Assembly: GCA_947088865.1 (NCBI GenBank)
Contig: CAMUHY010000001.1
Span: 248,001-312,000 of the forward strand
Direction of reading: 5' to 3'
From: an uncultured Eubacterium sp.
GTDB lineage: Bacteria > Bacillota > Clostridia > Lachnospirales > Lachnospiraceae
DNA: 64,000 nt
The notes under the pieces were generated by a model. That model saw only the letters and a program-made list of their open reading frames with translations, had not been told where the DNA came from and did not search any database. Positions 28,317 to 36,284 of this stretch are shown piece by piece (position 1 is the first letter of the stretch; every line of letters begins with the position of its first letter). The translations under genes were made by a program, and so were the position numbers.

Positions 28317-28345
28317 TTGACAAATGTAATATTAAGTAGTATATA
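28317..28345 (+). promoter_or_regulatory. Strong sigma-A promoter of the HU gene
   Basis: TTGACA (28317-28322), 17-bp spacer, TATATA (28340-28345), followed 27 bp later by AGGAGGGTG before the HU start codon. Confidence 0.78.
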
Positions 28346-28387
28346 TAGCTTATAATTATCAACTCATATAAGGAGGGTGTTTTTTTT

Positions 28388-28669
28388 ATGAACAAGACAG
28401 AATTAGTTGCAGCAATGGCTGAAAAGTGTGAATTGTCAAAAAAAGATACAGAAAAAGTGCTCAAAGCTTTTACTGAAACCGTTTCTGAGCAGTTAAAGAA
28501 GGGTGAAAAAATACAACTTGTTGGCTTTGGTACATTTGAAGTTGTCGACAGAGCTGCAAGAACTGGAAAGAATCCTCAAACTGGTAAAGCAATCAATATT
28601 GCTGCTTGCAAGGCACCTAAGTTTAAGGCTGGTAAGGCTCTAAAAGAAATCGTAAACAAAAAAAAGTAA
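28388..28669 (+). CDS. hup: HU-family DNA-binding protein
   Basis: 93 residues, the classic HU size. MNKTELVAAMAEKCELSKKD opens the helical dimerisation region; GEKIQLVGFGTFEVVDRAAR and TGKNPQTGKAINI form the DNA-wrapping beta arm; APKFKAGKALKEIVN is the C-terminal helix. A near-consensus promoter and a strong AGGAGG site fit a highly expressed nucleoid protein. It has its own terminator at 28708. Confidence 0.97.
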   Translation: MNKTELVAAMAEKCELSKKDTEKVLKAFTETVSEQLKKGEKIQLVGFGTFEVVDRAARTGKNPQTGKAINIAACKAPKFKAGKALKEIVNKKK

Positions 28670-28707
28670 TGTTCACATTTTTGGTACGTGTAGATGCGAA
28701 ACGTTTA

Positions 28708-28735
28708 AGAGGCTGTCATGCGGCAGTCTCTTTTT
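28708..28735 (+). terminator. HU terminator
   Basis: 8-bp stem AGAGGCTG/CAGTCTCT (one G-T pair), 8-nt loop, then TTTTTCTT. Confidence 0.8.
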
Positions 28736-28874
28736 CTTCCTTATGATAAGACAATCATTCTTTTGTGTCTGTGTGTTGCTTGACATAAAGATTCTAAAAA
28801 ACTTATATAATTTTAAATTGAAAGGCTTAAAAAAAACAACCATTTTTTAGCAACACAGAAATGAGGATTTTAAT

Positions 28875-29345
28875 ATGGAAATCGAACGTAAATTTCTTGT
28901 CTCTGATATTCCGTCAGATTTGACACAATATAAATGCCATCTTATTGAACAGGGATATCTTTCAACAAAGCCTGTTGTGCGTGTAAGAAAAGATAATGAT
29001 TCATACTGGCTTACTTACAAAGGCGGAGGAATGATGGCACGTGAAGAATACAATCTTCCACTTACCAAAGAATCATATGAACACTTAATCAAAAAAGCTG
29101 ATGGAAACATTATCACAAAGCATCGATATGAAATACCTGATGGAACAGGAAAAACGATTGAGTTAGATATTTTTGACGGACTATTTGAAGGAACCATTTT
29201 TGCGGAAGTGGAATTTGATTCCATTGAGGAAGCCAATTCCTATATACCGCCAAGTTGGCTTACAAAAGACGTCACCCATGAAAAAGCTTATCACAACAGC
29301 CATATGAGCCAGAAAAAATTAAATAAAACGGAAAAAAACATTTGA
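28875..29345 (+). CDS. CYTH-domain triphosphate-binding protein
   Basis: 156 residues. It opens with the EXEXK signature (MEIERKFLV) of the CYTH superfamily (triphosphatases and class IV adenylate cyclase relatives). Other tunnel residues appear in VVRVRKDNDSYWLTYKGGG, ITKHRYEIPDG, IELDIFDGLFEG and AEVEFDSIEEA. Length and motifs fit a bacterial inorganic tri/polyphosphatase. GAGG precedes the ATG. The ClC gene begins 11 bp after its stop, so the two are probably co-transcribed. Confidence 0.9.
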   Translation: MEIERKFLVSDIPSDLTQYKCHLIEQGYLSTKPVVRVRKDNDSYWLTYKGGGMMAREEYNLPLTKESYEHLIKKADGNIITKHRYEIPDGTGKTIELDIFDGLFEGTIFAEVEFDSIEEANSYIPPSWLTKDVTHEKAYHNSHMSQKKLNKTEKNI

Positions 29346-29355
29346 AAGGTACATT

Positions 29356-30630
29356 ATGAAATCCATTTTTAAAAGTGAACACTATCGTATTACAAAACAA
29401 CGATTAAAATTATCTCTCTTTACATTTTTTAAATGGGTAGCCTGTTCTTGTTTTGCAGGTGTGGTAATCGGTTTTATCGGCACCATTTTTCATATTCTTC
29501 TCGAACATGTCACCGAATTTCGTCAAACTCACTGGTGGATGCTCTTTCTTCTTCCAATAGCCGGAATACTGATAACTGCTATTTATCATACTGCCCATGC
29601 CGCAAAAAGTCGCGGCACGAATTTAGTTATAACAGCTATTCAGTCAAACGAAGAAGTACCCGGAAAAATGGCTCCGCTTATTATGATTTCAACATTGTTG
29701 ACACATGCGTGCGGCGGCTCTGCCGGACGTGAAGGCGCTGCTCTTCAAATAGGCGGTTCCATTGGCAATGAACTTGCCAAATTTTTTGATTTTGACGAAA
29801 AAGACACTCGAATATTAATTATGTGTGGTATGAGTGCATGTTTTGGCGCTCTTTTTGGCACGCCTATCGCTGCTGCCATCTTTTCAATGGAAGTTATCAG
29901 CGTTGGTATTATGTACTATGCGGCACTTGTTCCATGTACCATTTCAGCGCTTATAGGAAGCGGTATTTCCTCTGTATTTGGAATATCTGGAACACATTTT
30001 GACATTGGCATCATACCTGATTTTTCCTTAGGAAATGCCTCAAAAATGATACCTATGTCCGCACTGTTTGCACTTGCAAGTATTATCTTATGTATAACAC
30101 TTCACAAAGCCCATGCTCTCTATTCAAAATATTTGGAAAACCAATATATACGAGCAGCGATGGCAGGCATCTTTGTTATTATACTGCGTTTCTTATGTGG
30201 CAGTTCGGACTATCTTGGTGCAGGAACCGATATTATCGCCAAAAGTTTTGTAACGCAAAGTATCTGGTGTGCCTTTTTATTAAAAATACTATTTACTGCT
30301 GTTACGCTTGGCGGTGGGTTTAAAGGCGGCGAAATTGTCCCAACGTTATTTGTCGGTGCAACACTTGGAAGCTTTTTAGGTCCTGTATTTGGTCTTCCAA
30401 TTGGACTATGCGCTGCCTGCGGTATGGTAACGGTATTTTGCGGAGTAACTAATTGCCCTCTCACCTCACTGATTCTGTCAATAGAAATGTTTGGCGGTGA
30501 CAGCATCAAATTTTGTATGCTCTGTATTGCTATTGGATATCTGCTTTCAGGATATTACAGCTTATACAATAGTCAAAAAATTATATATTCAAAATATAAG
30601 ACGGAGTATGTTAATAAAAAAACGCATTAA
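29356..30630 (+). CDS. ClC-family chloride channel or antiporter
   Basis: 424 residues with about ten to twelve membrane helices. ClC signatures: GGSAGREGAALQIGGSIGNE (the second anion-binding motif, with the gating glutamate in GREGA), GMSACFGALFGTPIAAAIFS and the later GGGFKGGEIVPTLFVGATLG. There is no C-terminal CBS pair. Transport of chloride versus fluoride cannot be decided from these motifs. AAAGG precedes the start. Confidence 0.92.
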   Translation: MKSIFKSEHYRITKQRLKLSLFTFFKWVACSCFAGVVIGFIGTIFHILLEHVTEFRQTHWWMLFLLPIAGILITAIYHTAHAAKSRGTNLVITAIQSNEEVPGKMAPLIMISTLLTHACGGSAGREGAALQIGGSIGNELAKFFDFDEKDTRILIMCGMSACFGALFGTPIAAAIFSMEVISVGIMYYAALVPCTISALIGSGISSVFGISGTHFDIGIIPDFSLGNASKMIPMSALFALASIILCITLHKAHALYSKYLENQYIRAAMAGIFVIILRFLCGSSDYLGAGTDIIAKSFVTQSIWCAFLLKILFTAVTLGGGFKGGEIVPTLFVGATLGSFLGPVFGLPIGLCAACGMVTVFCGVTNCPLTSLILSIEMFGGDSIKFCMLCIAIGYLLSGYYSLYNSQKIIYSKYKTEYVNKKTH

Positions 30631-30787
30631 TATTTTTCATTTTATAAAATATGTAATAACATATACTAAAAAACTGTTACAAAATGTAATTTTGCTGACT
30701 ATTTAGAAAATATGGTTGTTAAAAAAATTACTACAATATATAATATAAATAATATACTATTTTATATTTTGTAAAGGAGTGATTTTT

Positions 30788-31066
30788 ATGACATTTACAA
30801 ATGTAAGTATCAAAGTACCTGAAGGCATGACCATGTATTTAAAACCACAAAATATGCAGGCTGAATTGGAACGAAACGCATTATTGTTATATCCTTATAT
30901 AAATGATAAAACTATCTCACATGGAAAAGCTGCTGAAATTTTAGGCATTTCCAAATATGATTTAATTTCTCTTTATAATAATATAGGACTTGCATATCTT
31001 TCTATGGACATATCAGAAGCTGAAGAAGATGTTGCAAATTGGGAAAAAATGAGAGAGCAAATATGA
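30788..31066 (+). CDS. UPF0175-family antitoxin-like protein
   Basis: 92 residues from the ATG at 30788 (AAAGGAG eight bases upstream). The N-terminus MTFTNVSIKVPEGMTMYLK resembles the beta strand of UPF0175 proteins; NALLLYPYINDKTISHGKAA and EILGISKYDLISLYNNIGL form the helix-turn-helix-like core. Its stop overlaps the ATG of a PIN/DUF3368 gene by four bases (ATGA), the usual arrangement of this putative toxin-antitoxin pair. The toxin partner is destroyed here, so this gene is an orphan. Confidence 0.88.
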   Translation: MTFTNVSIKVPEGMTMYLKPQNMQAELERNALLLYPYINDKTISHGKAAEILGISKYDLISLYNNIGLAYLSMDISEAEEDVANWEKMREQI

Positions 31067-31147
31067 TAGTTATTGCAGATACCACACCATTAATTTCCCT
31101 TATGAAAATTGGTCATCTTGATTTAATAAATCAATTATTTGGAGAAA

Positions 31148-31270
31148 GTGAACTACCCATTGTCTAAAGCCAATGGGCTTCCTGCTTCATAAACCTCGTA
31201 ATCTACTATCTCCACAGGCGTAAATTCGGGCAGTCCCTGCCCTATATATTTGTTCTTCTTATGCTAGTTG
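31148..31270 (-). ncRNA. Probable TnpB omega-RNA scaffold (right end)
   Basis: In IS200/IS605 elements the 3' end of tnpB plus the right end is transcribed as a guide RNA whose spacer is the flanking DNA. Here this region has a hairpin GGGCAGGGACTGCCC near 31230 and the terminal CCCATTG/CAATGGG hairpin. The predicted guide would read TTTCTCCAAATAATTGATTT from the PIN gene. Inferred from family knowledge; no direct evidence of transcription. Confidence 0.5.
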
Positions 31271-32362
31271 TCTTAATCCTTCTGCCAGTATATTTTTTGC
31301 TGCATTCATATCCCTGTCATGTTTTGCACCACAGACAGGACATATCCATTCCCTTACTGACAAATCTTTTGTTGCTATGTTTTTATATCCACAAGCTGAA
31401 CACAACTGGCTGCTGGCATAAAATGTATCTATTTTGATATATTTCCTTCCATTCCATTTTGCCTTGTATTCCAATTGCCTTGTCAGTTCGTACCATGATG
31501 CATCACTTATTGATTTTGCCAGATGGTGATTTTTTACCATATTTTTTATCGCTAGATTCTCTAAAACGATCACTTGGTTTTCACTAATAATTTCATGGGA
31601 TATCTTATGCAGATAATCTTTTCTAGTATTTGTTATTTTCTCATGGCATAATGCTATCTTTTTCCTTGTTTTGTTGTAATTTTGACTCCTTTTTTCTTGA
31701 TGTGCTAACTGTCTTTGTAACTTTGCCAGTTTCTTCTCATATTTCTTGATGGCTTTTGGATTTTCGTATTTCTTCCCATCCGATGTAATACATAAATCTT
31801 TAATACCTAAATCTACCCCAACATTATGATTAGCATGTCCCAGTTTTTCGTACTCCGTTTCCACCAGTATTGACACATAGTACTTTCCGCTTGACACCTG
31901 TGATACAGTTACAGACTTTATCTGTCCGCTGAAGTGTCTATGCAGTTTTGCTTTTACTTCCTTTAGCTTCGGCAGTTTTACTTTGCCATTCGTAAAATCT
32001 ACCATTATATTGTCATTCGTAAAATTTGTTGTATATGATTGATGGCTGTCATGCTTACTCTTAAACTTTGGATAACCTGCGTGTTCCTTGAAAAATTTCT
32101 GATATGCACAATCCATGTTATAAATTGCATTTGTTAAGGCAAACTTATCAACTTCTTTCAGCCATTCATATTCTTTCTTTAATTCCCTGTTGCAATAATT
32201 ATTACAATCTGTTTTACTGACCGATTTTTTCTCTTTTTCATATTTTTCTTTCCGATATGCAAGTGTATGATTGTACACAAAACGGCAACAGCCAAATGTT
32301 TTTGCTATCTGTACTTTCTGCTCATTATTAGGATATATTCTATATTTATATGCTTTTAACAT
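31259..32362 (-). CDS. tnpB: TnpB RNA-guided nuclease
   Basis: 367 residues, full length for compact TnpB. The N-terminus MLKAYKYRIYPNNEQKVQIA is standard. RuvC residues are present: the Asp in NHNVGVDLGIKDLCI, the Glu in IVLENLAIKNM, and the Asp in HDRDMNAAKNI. A zinc finger CSACG...CPVCG sits between the last two. All catalytic residues are in place, so the nuclease looks functional although its transposase partner is dead. TnpB cuts DNA next to a short TAM using the omega-RNA guide. Confidence 0.95.
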   Translation of the reverse strand: MLKAYKYRIYPNNEQKVQIAKTFGCCRFVYNHTLAYRKEKYEKEKKSVSKTDCNNYCNRELKKEYEWLKEVDKFALTNAIYNMDCAYQKFFKEHAGYPKFKSKHDSHQSYTTNFTNDNIMVDFTNGKVKLPKLKEVKAKLHRHFSGQIKSVTVSQVSSGKYYVSILVETEYEKLGHANHNVGVDLGIKDLCITSDGKKYENPKAIKKYEKKLAKLQRQLAHQEKRSQNYNKTRKKIALCHEKITNTRKDYLHKISHEIISENQVIVLENLAIKNMVKNHHLAKSISDASWYELTRQLEYKAKWNGRKYIKIDTFYASSQLCSACGYKNIATKDLSVREWICPVCGAKHDRDMNAAKNILAEGLRQLA

Positions 32363-32380
32363 TTACTGTCACCTTCTTTC

Positions 32381-32785
32381 TTAGCCTTGATTTTCTATAT
32401 ACTTTTTTAACATTTCTTCTGATACATTTTCTACACTACAAGCAAAATACCCGTCTGTCCAAAATGTATGTTCTTTCCAAAACTGTTTTCGCAAATAATT
32501 TGGATATTTTTCCCATATATGATATGTCGTATAACTTTTCATTAGATTTACAATCTTACGAATAGACATTGTCGGTTCTGTTTCTATCATATAATAGATA
32601 TGTTCTTTATCCGTTTCCATATATCTGATAATAACTTTATGTCTTTGACATATCTCATAAGAACACTACTTTATACCACCTGATATTGGTTGTGAAGCCA
32701 GTAATTTCTTCCTATATTTGCAGATAAATATAATGTGATATTGTAATAAATACTTGTGCCTGTTTTTTGATTTCCATGCTCCCAT
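32381..32785 (-). pseudogene. tnpA: IS200-type Y1 transposase TnpA, inactivated
   Basis: From an ATG at 32785 the frame reads MGAWKSKNRHKYLLQYHIIF and ICKYRKKLLASQPISGGIK, then an in-frame TAG. It continues CSYEICQRHKVIIRYMETDK and ends with VSEEMLKKYIENQG, which carries the expected catalytic Tyr. Total 134 codons, normal for the family. Besides the amber stop, the HUH metal motif appears as H-I-Y (DKEHIYYMIE) where H-x-H is expected. Both lesions predict no transposase activity. Confidence 0.85.
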
Positions 32786-33131
32786 GACACAAGTATAACA
32801 CAGACCACCACTTTTGGCTACCTTGACCCATCGTCTAAAGCCAGTGGGATTGCGGTAGCTATTTTTTCAAATTCCAAATGCTGTTTTTAATGAACTTATA
32901 TATAATACTAAATTTCCAGATGAAATCCAACAAATTAAAGAGTGTCCTTTTATTAAAACAGTTATCATTAAAGATGTTAAATCCGGTAGAACTTCTTAAG
33001 CGTTCTACCGGACTTAATACTGGAGAAAGTGAAACAATTATATTGTCTGATACAGTGAAATAATCAGCATTTCTGCGGATATCTTGCATTTTCTAAAACA
33101 ATAATCCAAATCATTATATTGATTATTCAAA

Positions 33132-35042
33132 TTATACAGCTATCCCTGCCAAATGTTTTAATAAGATAACAGCATCCGAAATATCTATTTTACCATCATT
33201 ATTAATATCACTTGCTATTTTATTAATATTTAAACTCAAACCTCCAGCCAAATGTTTCTTTAAAATTACAGCATCTTGTATATTGATAGAACCATCATTA
33301 TTTACATCTCCCAATATTATTTTATTTTGGATATCAACTGTTACTATACATTTAGCACTTTTTGCTCCACTATTTGTCGTTGCCGTTATTGTTGCAACTC
33401 CATTTCCTACTGCAGTTACTTTTCCATTTCCATCTACTGTTGCTACCGCTGGATTATCTGTATTCCATTTTATTAATTTATCTTTTGCATTATCTGGTTT
33501 TATTGTAGCTGTTAATGTTGCTGTTTCATTTTTACTAGTTAATGTTATATTCGTTTTATCAAGATTAATACCCGTTGGTATGATATCATTGACTGTCACA
33601 GTACAATAGGCGCTGTAATTTCCAACTTTTGCTGTTATTATAGCAGTACCTTTTGCTTTTGCTATAACCTGTCCTGTATTACTAACCGTTGCTATTTGTG
33701 GCTTATTACTACTCCATGTAACAGCTTTATTATCTGTTGTATAAGAAGGATTATAATTTACTGATAAATTTTCAGTCTTACCAGTATTTATAGTCATTGC
33801 TGTTTTATTTAAACTAATATTTTCTAAAGGAAAAATAAATAATGAAGAAAGATTATATGTCTTTTCATAATATATTGTTTCTGTTCGATGAACATAAACC
33901 GTTACTTTATAATTACCCTTCTCATTTTTATGTTTATCTTTATATATTTTACCTGTCACAGTTCCCGTTTTTGCATTAACTTTTACTTTTTGCCATTCTA
34001 CATCATCTTCTCCATTTGCTTCTGTCCATATTTTAAAATCTACATATGCCACTTCTGTATCATCTGACACATCACAAATAACTGTATAATATGGATTCGT
34101 TGATGTTGCTAAAGGAGCTTTTGCACTTAAAATAGTTGGTGTCGTAACTGTGAATGTTTTTGTTTGAGATTGTGTAATTCCATTATAAGAAGCTGTTACA
34201 GTAATCGTATTTTTACCGCCTTTAATTGCAGTTTCTGGCAAGAATGTCCAAAATCTTGGGAGCTTATCTTCAAGTAAGTGTTCTACTGGTGGCAAATTAT
34301 ATGTTTTACCATTTATATTGGCAGTTACATTAGCACCAATAAAGGTATCATTTTGATATTTTTTGTATTGACTCCATCCCCATACTTCTAATTGTTTTCC
34401 TTTTACAACATCTCCGTCCATTGGAGCATCCACATAAAGTTGCATGTAATCTACTTGAGGATTAGGATTATATTCTTTCAAATATACAAATCCTAAAAAA
34501 TTTCCACCTCCATAAACATCATATTTAAAATGGGTTGAAATATTTACACTCCTAATAACACAAAAACCATGTTCATAATTTGAATAATAACTTTGACCAC
34601 CCTCACTAATTATAGCTGTATCGCCATTTACTGCTTCTACCACTGCTACATGATTTTCCCAACAAGCTAATGCTTTTGATGAAATTTTTTGTCCTCTGCC
34701 TACTGCTCCATTTTGATTATAATAATTATAAAACCAACTTGTACCACTATGAATCTCTCCCCATGAATTTGTTATTTGACACGCTCTGGCAGAAGCAAAC
34801 CATGCACAACCATATTCACCGTATGCATATTGTCCCATTGATTGATTTGAATATGTTGTATATGGATTTGAATTAATATCAATCCAAATATCCCACCAAC
34901 CATTATGTTCTATTCCATTATTTTCACGCCATCCTGCCTGAGCTTCTATAACATTGTTTTTAAACATTGTATTTTCTGTTAATATCTGAAATATTACTAT
35001 ACAAAACATCAAAATTGCTAAAATTTTTCTTAATTCTTTCAT
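33132..35042 (-). CDS. Secreted CHAP-domain protein with two Big2 domains and a dockerin
   Basis: 636 residues from the ATG at 35042 (GGAGG upstream). Order: signal peptide (ILAILMFCIVIFQIL), CHAP-like peptidase/amidase domain with the candidate nucleophile in YGEYGCAWFASARACQ and His in CWENHVAVVEAV (about 45-200), Ig-like domains, two Big2 repeats (ISLNKTAMTINTGKTENLSV and INLDKTNITLTSKNETATLT), and a C-terminal type I dockerin with two calcium loops (GDVNNDGSINIQDAVILKKH and SDINNDGKIDISDAVILLKH). CHAP domains cleave peptidoglycan peptides. The dockerin implies attachment to a cohesin scaffold; none is in the window. It sits in the accessory region beside a decayed mobile segment. Confidence 0.88.
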   Translation of the reverse strand: MKELRKILAILMFCIVIFQILTENTMFKNNVIEAQAGWRENNGIEHNGWWDIWIDINSNPYTTYSNQSMGQYAYGEYGCAWFASARACQITNSWGEIHSGTSWFYNYYNQNGAVGRGQKISSKALACWENHVAVVEAVNGDTAIISEGGQSYYSNYEHGFCVIRSVNISTHFKYDVYGGGNFLGFVYLKEYNPNPQVDYMQLYVDAPMDGDVVKGKQLEVWGWSQYKKYQNDTFIGANVTANINGKTYNLPPVEHLLEDKLPRFWTFLPETAIKGGKNTITVTASYNGITQSQTKTFTVTTPTILSAKAPLATSTNPYYTVICDVSDDTEVAYVDFKIWTEANGEDDVEWQKVKVNAKTGTVTGKIYKDKHKNEKGNYKVTVYVHRTETIYYEKTYNLSSLFIFPLENISLNKTAMTINTGKTENLSVNYNPSYTTDNKAVTWSSNKPQIATVSNTGQVIAKAKGTAIITAKVGNYSAYCTVTVNDIIPTGINLDKTNITLTSKNETATLTATIKPDNAKDKLIKWNTDNPAVATVDGNGKVTAVGNGVATITATTNSGAKSAKCIVTVDIQNKIILGDVNNDGSINIQDAVILKKHLAGGLSLNINKIASDINNDGKIDISDAVILLKHLAGIAV

Positions 35043-35065
35043 AAGACCTCCATTTCTATGTTGCT

Positions 35066-35095
35066 TTATTACGCAAAAATCAAAATTTGTGTCAA
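35066..35095 (-). promoter_or_regulatory. Probable promoter of the CHAP-dockerin gene
   Basis: Minus strand TTGACA (35090-35095), 17-18 bp spacer, TAATAA (35066-35071). It lies between the gene and the inverted repeat at 35196, so it is outside the inverted-repeat-bounded segment. Confidence 0.55.
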
Positions 35096-35195
35096 GCAAC
35101 ACACAAACACAAATTGCTTGTGCAACAATAAAGTCAATTTTTTATTATAACTTATCCAGTAATTTAGAAATAATAATAAAAAATATGAATATACC

Positions 35196-35219
35196 TTGTG
35201 TAGAACTATTAATTCATAA
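35196..35219 (+). repeat. Left 24-bp inverted repeat
   Basis: Begins TTGTGTAGAACT and ends TTCATAA. Its exact reverse complement is at 35999-36022. Confidence 0.9.
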
Positions 35220-35998
35220 CATAGAATTAAGTTTACTAATTTTATTCATTATATCATTTGTTCCTTAAAAAATCAACATTGTAAATTATTTATTAATACA
35301 ATAAAAATAAAATAATTTTTAATTAATTGATACCAAAATAGAGTCAAAATAAAATTAAACATAAAATTTTAACAGAAGTAAACCATGAAAATTTAATAGA
35401 AAAAAATATTATTTCAGAATTTGGTAAAATGAAACTATCAAGTATAATACCAGTTATTTTAAGTAATTAAGCAAGAAATAATTATTTTGTTCATATATTC
35501 GCAGTATAATGTTAATAATTACAAAAACATCGGACTATATTGTAAGTGAATAAACATTAATAATACTTTTATTACAATGCTTGTCGTTAATACATCTAAA
35601 ATAAAATCATTATTAAAAGATATTCTAATTTCATCAAATTCAACACCTATGGTTATTTCAATGCAGTCATCTATTCAATCTATTTATGTTTTTCAATACA
35701 AATAAATCTATGAATCGTCCTATATATAAATATAAATTTCATTGTATTCTTGATTTATGTTAGATATTTACTATCAATTACCATATTTTACGACATACAT
35801 TTACTACACATAGATATATTAAATGAAATATTAGGACATTCTAATGTATCAATAATATTAAATATTTATGTTCATTCCTCTATAAAATTAAAAAGGACAC
35901 AATTAGAAAAACTTTCTTTTATCTTGTCATAAATTTTCAAAGAAATAGTTATAAAATCAAAGAAAATTGTTATATTATACTAGGTTTTTTTGATTTTT
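35220..35998 (+). mobile_element. Very AT-rich decayed segment between perfect inverted repeats, with integrase remnant
   Basis: 779 bp with no intact gene. Many stops in all frames. The only recognisable coding trace is the tyrosine-recombinase tail at 35782-35932. The bounding perfect 24-bp inverted repeats suggest a former IS-like or invertible element. Confidence 0.65.
35782..35932 (+). pseudogene. Tyrosine recombinase/integrase C-terminal remnant (frameshifted)
   Basis: One frame from 35782 gives HILRHTFTTHRYIK then a stop, which carries the H-x-L-R-H box. The neighbouring frame continues DILNEILGHSNVSIILNIYV and HSSIKLKRTQLEKLSFILS, with the LGH motif and the catalytic-Tyr region (NIYVHSS). 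The two pieces overlap in order, as in a phage/ICE integrase C-terminus broken by a frameshift. No upstream catalytic domain remains. Confidence 0.8.
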
Positions 35999-36022
35999 TT
36001 ATGAATTAATAGTTCTACACAA
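35999..36022 (-). repeat. Right 24-bp inverted repeat
   Basis: Exact reverse complement of 35196-35219 (reads TTATGAATTAAT...CTACACAA on the + strand). Confidence 0.9.
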
Positions 36023-36284
36023 ATTCAAGCAAAATATCTTTTTCTTATATCATATTGTATCTCTCTTTATATTCCTTCTTTTAAGATAAATCAACAAATA
36101 GCAAAAAAATTTAGGCGTATGATTCATATCGTTATTCCACACGCCTTTTGTTATTGCATCTATAAAACACAATTTTATTTTAATATTAAATTATTTTCTA
36201 CTTATATATTTCCAATCTATTCTATTTTTTCATTTTTAAGATATACTATTAATAAACCATATACATTTTACTTTTATTATGGTA

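Larger units (their letters stand above)
31148..32867 (-). mobile_element. IS200/IS605-family element with intact tnpB and defective tnpA
   Basis: Bounded by subterminal hairpins typical of the family: CCCATTG...CAATGGG around CTTTAGA at 31153-31175 (right end) and a similar CCCACTGG/CGATGGG at 32828-32850 (left end). The right end reads TAGTTCAC on the minus strand. The termini are inferred from the interrupted PIN gene; the left terminus is uncertain by a few bases. The family inserts without target duplication by single-strand transposition. The region between the tnpB stop and the right end should encode the omega/guide RNA. Confidence 0.88.
31063..33061 (+). pseudogene. DUF3368 PIN-domain toxin gene, split by an IS200/IS605 element and frameshifted
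   Basis: The 5' part (31063-31147) encodes MIVIADTTPLISLMKIGHLD and LINQLFGE, with the first PIN-domain Asp. The reading frame resumes beyond the IS at about 32871 with IPNAVFNELIYNTKFPDEIQ and QIKECPFIKTVIIKD. It then shifts by one base: the frame stops at TAA 32997-32999, while another frame continues LLKRSTGLNTGESETIILSD, the second acidic cluster of DUF3368, until 33061. The last conserved Asp region is lost. So the gene has two independent lesions: the insertion and a later frameshift/truncation. Confidence 0.85.

Noticed and set aside
35043-36022. An invertible promoter for the CHAP-dockerin gene inside the 24-bp inverted repeats
   Set aside because: A good promoter (TTGACA, 17-18 bp, TAATAA) lies at 35066-35095, between the gene and the repeats, so inversion would not switch it.
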